From the NCBI GenBank assembly GCA_031554215.1, contig JAVBKF010000095.1, positions 1 to 28,630 of the forward strand: 28,630 nucleotides of DNA, written 5' to 3'. A program made the position numbers and the translations under genes. Under the pieces are notes generated by a model. It worked only from the letters and a program-made list of their open reading frames with translations. It did no database searches and was not told the origin of the DNA. Each line of letters begins with the position of its first letter. The stretch's first letter is position 1. Below, in pieces: positions 26,601 through 28,630 of this stretch. Source of the stretch: JAVBKE01 sp031554215. GTDB lineage: Bacteria; Bacillota; Bacilli; JARBTR01.

Positions 26601-28630
26601 GATATGCAAGGCAGTTCCTGCTGACTCTCCAGCTAGTTTATAGCCAACATATACGTTATCCTCGACCTTTGGCAATGTCGAAATCGGTTTACTATATCCA
26701 GCAGGACTACTTTTGTCAATAATTTTGACTGTATCGGCTTCCCCAATTGCGTTGCCATTACGATCGACATATTTCTCAGTAATTCGTACCTCTTGACTTT
26801 CACTGATCCCATTACTATTCGTGTCGACCCCGTATACAAGCGTGATCGTATGTGATACCTGAACATTGGTAAGGCTTGGATTTCCCGTTTCTATGACTGG
26901 GTTTTCATCCACGCTGAATCCCAGATATACGTAACCCGTGATTGTCGGCGCTGCTTTTGAATAGTTACTATTAATTTCCACTATCCTCGCATCATCTGGT
27001 TTGATTGTCACACTGGATTCATCAACATATTTGGCAGTGATGGTCGCTTCCATACTGTCAATAATACCGTTGCTATTCGCATCTTTTCCATAGACAAAAA
27101 TAACTTGATGCGGTGTTTGAACATCTAAAAGGCTTGGCCTTCCGGTTTGCAGCGTGGTACTTCCATCCATTTTATAGCCCATATAAATATAGTCATTAAT
27201 GATCGGTGCATCCTTACTGTATGCACTTCCTTTATCGACTGCCCTTGATGTAGGCGTTGCGATTTCAAGTCCCGCTTCATCGACATACGTTTCTCCGATT
27301 GAGACATCCACGACCGCATTATCATTCTGATCTTGGCCATAGATCATCGTTACTGTATGCACTGCTTGTACATTTAGTATTGATGGAACGCCTGTTTGCT
27401 CCGTCTCGCTCGTATCAATTTTATATCTCAGATAGGTGTAATCCGTTATTGTCGGCGCAACTTCGTTATAGTTACTACCAATATCCACTGCCCGATTCGT
27501 GTCTGGTTTAATTGTAACGCCTGCTTCATCCACGTACTTTTGCACGAGTGTGACATCCTCAAAGCCATTGTCGTTTTTGTCCTCAGCATACACATAGAAC
27601 ACAGTTGTATCGGAAACAATTGGTCCTGCAATCGTGACCGGATCACTGGTATGTAGCGCTGTTCCGGCCACATCTCCAGCTAACCGATAGCCTACATAGA
27701 AATAATTTGTTACAGTCGGCACCGATGACAGTTGCCGGCTATATCCAGCCGCACTATTTTTATCGAGAATTTTCGTGGTGTCCGTTTGACCAATCGCATT
27801 GCCATTTCGATCGACGTACTTCTCAGTGACGATCACCTCCTGGCTATCAAAAATCCCATTGGCGTTCGCATCTGCACCGTACACTAATGTCACTGTATGA
27901 GATGCATCTAAGTCATTGAGGCCTGGATTTCCTGTAATCATCAACGGATCACTATCTAGTTTGTAACCCTGATAAATATAGCCAGTAATTGTCGGTGCTG
28001 CTTTCGTGTAGTCGCCCCCAATTTCGACGACTTTAGCATCATCTGGTTTAATTGTACTACCTGACTCATCGACATATTTGGCAGTGATGGTCGCCTCTTG
28101 ACTATCAATGATTCCATTGGTATTCGCATCTTTTCCATAGACAAGCACAACCTGATGTGGCACTTGAACCGCAGTCAGACTTGGGTTTCCAGTTGATAGG
28201 ATTGAGGTACCATCCATTTTGTATCCCATGTAGACATAATTATTGATTGTTGGCGGCACCTTGCTATAATTGGTTCCTTTATCTACAGCCGTTGTTGTTG
28301 GTGTCGTCACCGTTACGCCCGCTTCATCAACATACGTCTCTCCCACACTCACATCAACTGTTCCGTTATTGTTTTGATCTTGCCCATACACCATCGTGAC
28401 GGTATGCGCCTGATTGACATCCGTAATGGTTGGTACGCCGGTTTGGGTTGCCAAACTATCATCTACCGCAAAGTGCAGGTAGGTGTAATCCGTAATGGTT
28501 GGCGTTACCCCGATATAGTCGCTATCAATATCAACGACCTTATTGGTATCTGCTCCGATTGTTGCACCAGCTTCACTCACATACTTCTCTATAATGGTGA
28601 CATCTTCCGTACCATTATCATTTTTATCTT
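17538..28630 (-). CDS. Giant cell-wall-anchored repeat protein (MucBP-like units), 5' end missing
   Basis: The frame is open from the right window edge to the TAA at 17538: 3696 codons, over 390 kDa, with the N-terminus outside. It contains 41 MucBP-like units (opening like TEKYVDExG, core PTITDYxYLGYKVDG, end HTVTMVYGKD), ordered as a strict B-C-D-A cycle. After them come an Ig-like domain, the sortase signal IPKTA, a short hydrophobic span (NITLIFTSFLLLVILK) and a basic tail. Internal units are joined by EF-hand-like loops (for example DSNTNGIVDSQE), so calcium binding is likely. There is no cysteine in the repeats; the protein is acidic and Tyr-rich. It is most likely a surface adhesin whose binding part lies in the missing N-terminus. 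The apparent start at 28580 is an internal GTG inside a unit and is not real. No sortase gene is in the window. Confidence 0.95.
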   Translation of the reverse strand, partial: DKNDNGTEDVTIIEKYVSEAGATIGADTNKVVDIDSDYIGVTPTITDYTYLHFAVDDSLATQTGVPTITDVNQAHTVTMVYGQDQNNNGTVDVSVGETYVDEAGVTVTTPTTTAVDKGTNYSKVPPTINNYVYMGYKMDGTSILSTGNPSLTAVQVPHQVVLVYGKDANTNGIIDSQEATITAKYVDESGSTIKPDDAKVVEIGGDYTKAAPTITGYIYQGYKLDSDPLMITGNPGLNDLDASHTVTLVYGADANANGIFDSQEVIVTEKYVDRNGNAIGQTDTTKILDKNSAAGYSRQLSSVPTVTNYFYVGYRLAGDVAGTALHTSDPVTIAGPIVSDTTVFYVYAEDKNDNGFEDVTLVQKYVDEAGVTIKPDTNRAVDIGSNYNEVAPTITDYTYLRYKIDTSETEQTGVPSILNVQAVHTVTMIYGQDQNDNAVVDVSIGETYVDEAGLEIATPTSRAVDKGSAYSKDAPIINDYIYMGYKMDGSTTLQTGRPSLLDVQTPHQVIFVYGKDANSNGIIDSMEATITAKYVDESSVTIKPDDARIVEINSNYSKAAPTITGYVYLGFSVDENPVIETGNPSLTNVQVSHTITLVYGVDTNSNGISESQEVRITEKYVDRNGNAIGEADTVKIIDKSSPAGYSKPISTLPKVEDNVYVGYKLAGESAGTALHIGDPANIAGPIAIDTTITYVYAEDNNNNGAEDFTIIEKFVDEEGSTIRQNTGTVVDIGEAYTGISPIITDFTYLKYFVDESTTAQTGVPTISTVQAAHTITMMYGQDRNDSGIVDVTISETFVDEAGLEIATATEKFVDIGDNYNKEAPIITGYTYIGYKLDGDSAVLTVHPSMVNVQAPHQVSMVYGVDANNNGILDSKEVTITAKYVDENNQVIKPDDVKIVEINGDYTKAPPTIASYIYLGYRIDETPTLLPGNPALINMTVSHTVAMVYGKDADGNHIVDSQEVIITEKYLDRNGDPIGPVDTTKKIDKNSLAGYSRTVANLPVLDDYMYVGYHLAGDLAGAALHTDDPIAIAGPITADTTISYVYANDTNNNGAEDTQIVEKYIDQAGATIKPDSSQTTDLASDYTRPAPTINDYTYLGYKVDGSTALITGQPTITDVTGAHTVTMIYGQDKTDDGIVDVSISETYIDEAGTEIATAIIKNVNIGANYVRIVPIITNYSYLGYKVDGDPTLQTGIPMITNVQTTHAVKIVYGKDSNTNGIADSWEATITAKYVDESGVSIKEDTSKIVVINADYTKAPPTITDYIYQGYKVDADVVLLPGNPSLTDVIASHTVTLVYGKDADGNGIVDSQEIIITEKYVNRSDLAIGVVDTTKKIDKNLAAGYTRAVSSLPIVQDYVYIGYRLAGETTGTALHTDDPTTITGPIAVATNIRFVYADDQNNNGTEDVPITEKYVDETGATIKDDSSQTTDIGSDYTRPAPTINQYTYLGFKIDGSADLTTGQPTIADVVGTHVVTMVYGQDKTGDGEVDVSLSETYVDEVGAEVALPSISNVNIGDDYNKVPPIITNAIYLGYKIDEDQVLKTGNPTLVEVQIAHSVTMVYGKDSNTNGIVDSQEATITAKYVDEVGVSIKTDDSKIVSINADYTKAPPTITDYIYLGYKVDADSTLLPGNPSLTNVTASRIVTLVYGKDADGNDIVDSMEIIITEKYIDRNGNAIGQVDTTKKIDKNSPAGYSRAISGLPTVQDAVYVGYRLTGETAETALHTVDPATIAGPIAADTTISFVYADDKNNNGTEDVPITEKYVDEAGSTIRDDSSQTTDIGSDYTRPAPTVNQYTYLGFKVDGSTELFTGQPTITDVIVAHTVTMVYGQDRTGDGEVDVSISEKYVDEAGADITTATTNHVNIGDNYQGSVPIITNYIYLGYQVDGDVALQTGNPAIPAVQTEHAVTLVYGRDSNTNGIVDSQEATITAKYVDENNLPIRADDAKIVVINANYSKAAPTIATYIYQGYKIDADVTLLPGNPSLTNVTASHTITLVYGKDADGNGIVDSQEVIVTEKYVDRNGDSIGQVDTTKKIDKNSTAGYSRVVSGLPVTNDYVYVGYRLAGEAIGTALHPDDPANITGPIIADTTISFVYADDQNNNGTEDVQITEKYVDEAGVTIEVDTSQTTDIGSQYTRPAPTINHYTYLGYRVDGGTELVAGQPSVAGIIAAHTVTMVYGQDKTGDGKVDVSISENYVDEAGADISTATIRNVNIDDDYERVPSIISTYIYLGYKLDEDPALKLGSPVIVDVKTEHTVIMVYGKDSNTNGIVDSQEATITAKYVDENGLLIKADDARIVSINANYTKAPPTIATYIYQGYKIDAEAVLLPGNPSLTNVTGSHTITLVYGKDANGNSIIDSQEVIVTEQYVNRSGNAIGQTDTTKTIDKNSAAGFSRAVSTLPTVSDYVYVGYQLAGELAGATLHTDDTATIIGPIVADTTIRFVYADDINDNGAEDVSITEKYVNESSSTIKDDTSQITDLGSDYTRSAPTINEFTYLGYRIDDNLELSAGQPSITNVAGKHVVTMVYGQDKNGDGSVDVSINEQFVDEAGTAITTPLINNVNIGDDYERTAPIITNYIYLGYKVDTDPLLLTGNPVLTNVQTVHAVTLVYGKDSNTNGIVDSLEATITAKYVDENGNSIKAEGTKIVEINANYTKAAPTITDYIYIGYQVDADPSLLSGNPSLTNVTLSHTVTMVYGKDSNGNSIVDSQEVTVTEKYVDRNGQAVGQADTTKIIDKNATSGYSRANAGLPVVQDFVYIGYQLAGETTETTLHTSDPATIAGPIVTDTDIRYVYGEDYNDSGIEDVAIVEKYVDEAGTLIKADSSQRVDMMSDYSRAAPTITDYTFLGYRVDDRAGTLTGTPTIEDVQKGHTITMVYGQDKTNDGQIDVSISEQFVDEASVEISAQATKNVNIGENYLAVTPVITNYIYLGYRVDADPVRQAGKPTLTNLQTEHMITMVYGKDSNANGIADSQEATITAQYVDETGQTIKANDVKIVAINANYTKAAPTITDYIYQGYQVDTNPALLAGNPLLTNVVASHTVTMVYGMDADGNGIVDSQEVIVTERYLDRNGNAIGQEATTKKIDRNSLAGYNRAMSTLPVVSTYVYAGYKLAGEGDEVPLHTNDPISITGPIAADTEVRFVYSDDKNGNGKEDVMITESYVNETGTSIKSDTSRPVDIGSDYSRPAPSIANYVYLGYKIGADVVLQTGMANMTNIQQPTTVTMVYGQDQDEDGKKDVTIVERYEDESGLEITPVAETIVNVGETYTANVPTISAYIYLGYQLDIDNVLKAGYPSMTNVQVPHTVTMVYGKDSNSNGIVDSQEVVVTEQYLGRNGSGIGIANTTARIDQNSPTGYARSIAELPKVAGTIYAGYKLAGEAAELPLHQEDPAAIIGPITADTLITFVYGEDKTDNEIEDYPVTVIYVNEAGVPIKPTISASIDEGTDLQKPAPAIKNYVYVGYKVDGGTTIYPGDPGLSAIDNAHTITLIYGKDTNGNGIQDFTITERYLDPYVRALPAENRVYVDQGSTYTKVAPVIGNYDYLGYTIDGSIRHTGKAVTIPNVQQDSVVTFEYHAEKNVIPKPPTINPIDPEVPVVTGTGEPGTVVEVTLPDGEVITTVVGPDGTWSITTTRPLRPGETITAVTVNPSGNKSVAALENVEGKINYPIIPKTADQRNITLIFTSFLLLVILKTTANCRGKQQ
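17652..17909 (-). other. Bacterial Ig-like domain of the giant protein
   Basis: An 86-residue segment with TGTGEPGTVVEVTLPDG, GPDGTWSI and TVNPSGNKS, the pattern of the short Ig-like domains (Big_6 type) of Gram-positive surface proteins. It separates the repeat stalk from the wall anchor. Confidence 0.75.
17910..18386 (-). repeat. Two diverged end units of the array
   Basis: An 83-residue B-like unit (18138-18386, begins PVTVIYVNEAG) and a 76-residue final unit (17910-18137, begins TITERYLDPY). The last one lacks the EF-hand-like loop and ends in EYHAEKN, as expected for the last repeat before a different domain. Confidence 0.85.
18387..19175 (-). repeat. Tenth cycle lacking unit D
   Basis: Three units only: B (83), C (86), A (94). 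The C unit ends in SQEV, the ending otherwise found on D before A, and is followed directly by an A unit (VVTEQYLGRNG). The sequence reads as a clean loss of one 86-residue unit at unit boundaries. Confidence 0.85.
19176..28598 (-). repeat. Nine tandem 1047-bp cycles of four protein units
   Basis: Each cycle encodes units B (83 residues), C (86), D (86) and A (94), 349 in all. The cycles are 27552-28598, 26505-27551, 25458-26504, 24411-25457, 23364-24410, 22317-23363, 21270-22316, 20223-21269 and 19176-20222. Adding unit lengths reproduces the whole protein length exactly, so no cycle has gained or lost a residue. Copies differ at many synonymous sites, so the array is old and held by protein-level selection. 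The last ten residues of a further A unit are visible at the right edge, so the array continues outside. Confidence 0.93.

Noticed and set aside
19584..27656. Many rightward open frames antisense to the giant gene
   Set aside because: They recur at the repeat period with similar text (Cys, His and Tyr-rich), as expected for shadows of a repeated coding strand; none has a consistent ribosome binding site.
28580..28580. Start codon of the giant gene at 28580
   Set aside because: It is an internal GTG within the seventh residue of a repeat unit; the frame continues upstream with DKNDNGTEDV typical of the preceding unit.
18000..28600. Regular spacing read as CRISPR or as a tandem non-coding repeat
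   Set aside because: The period is 1047 bp, the copies are diverged and one reading frame is kept throughout, so it is a protein repeat.

Overview
The window comes from a low-GC, endospore-forming member of the Bacillales. The evidence is a pair of spore coat genes (a CotX-family protein and a CotW-like partner), a YdjO-type cold-inducible protein, and the conserved Bacillus-like block in which plsY is divergent from parE-parC. A Planococcaceae/Sporosarcina-type relative is possible, but the sequence alone does not settle the genus. No rRNA, tRNA, CRISPR array or intact insertion sequence was seen.

Layout. Bases 1-1900 hold four small leftward genes: a two-CBS-domain protein, YdjO, CotX and a CotW-like coat protein, with a SigK-like -10 box upstream of the coat pair. 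Bases 2200-3960 carry a rightward ABC-F ATPase (YkpA/YbiT group). It converges, across a two-way terminator, on a leftward PQQ-dependent sugar dehydrogenase lipoprotein (4067-5170). A rightward arginyl-tRNA synthetase of the second Bacillus type, starting at TTG (5593-7281), converges on leftward carbamate kinase arcC (7457-8398). Topoisomerase IV follows as the leftward operon parE-parC (stop and start overlap in ATGA), divergent from plsY (13619-14218). A leftward pair of an SPFH/band-7 membrane protein and a 50-residue Arc-type ribbon-helix-helix protein (14459-15491) ends the housekeeping part.

Accessory part. An AT-rich stretch (15769-17371) holds a leftward Dam-family adenine methyltransferase and, upstream of it, a broken remnant of what may be an AAA/OLD-like ATPase with an in-frame stop. 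This looks like a decaying restriction or defence locus. From 17538 to the right edge runs one leftward gene with no stop, at least 3696 codons long and with its N-terminus outside the window. It encodes a giant surface protein made of 41 MucBP-like units. The units fall into a strict four-unit cycle (83+86+86+94 = 349 residues, 1047 bp), repeated nine times without a single-residue length change, then a tenth cycle lacking one unit, two end units, a bacterial Ig-like domain and a sortase signal of the variant form IPKTA. Every internal unit junction carries an EF-hand-like Asp/Asn/Gly loop; half of the junctions have the full 12-residue form with Glu at position 12 and half do not.

The giant stalk-like adhesin is the most unusual part of the window. 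The predicted operator upstream of the SPFH-Arc operon, the palindrome over the CBS-gene promoter and the decayed locus next to the methyltransferase are secondary points of interest.
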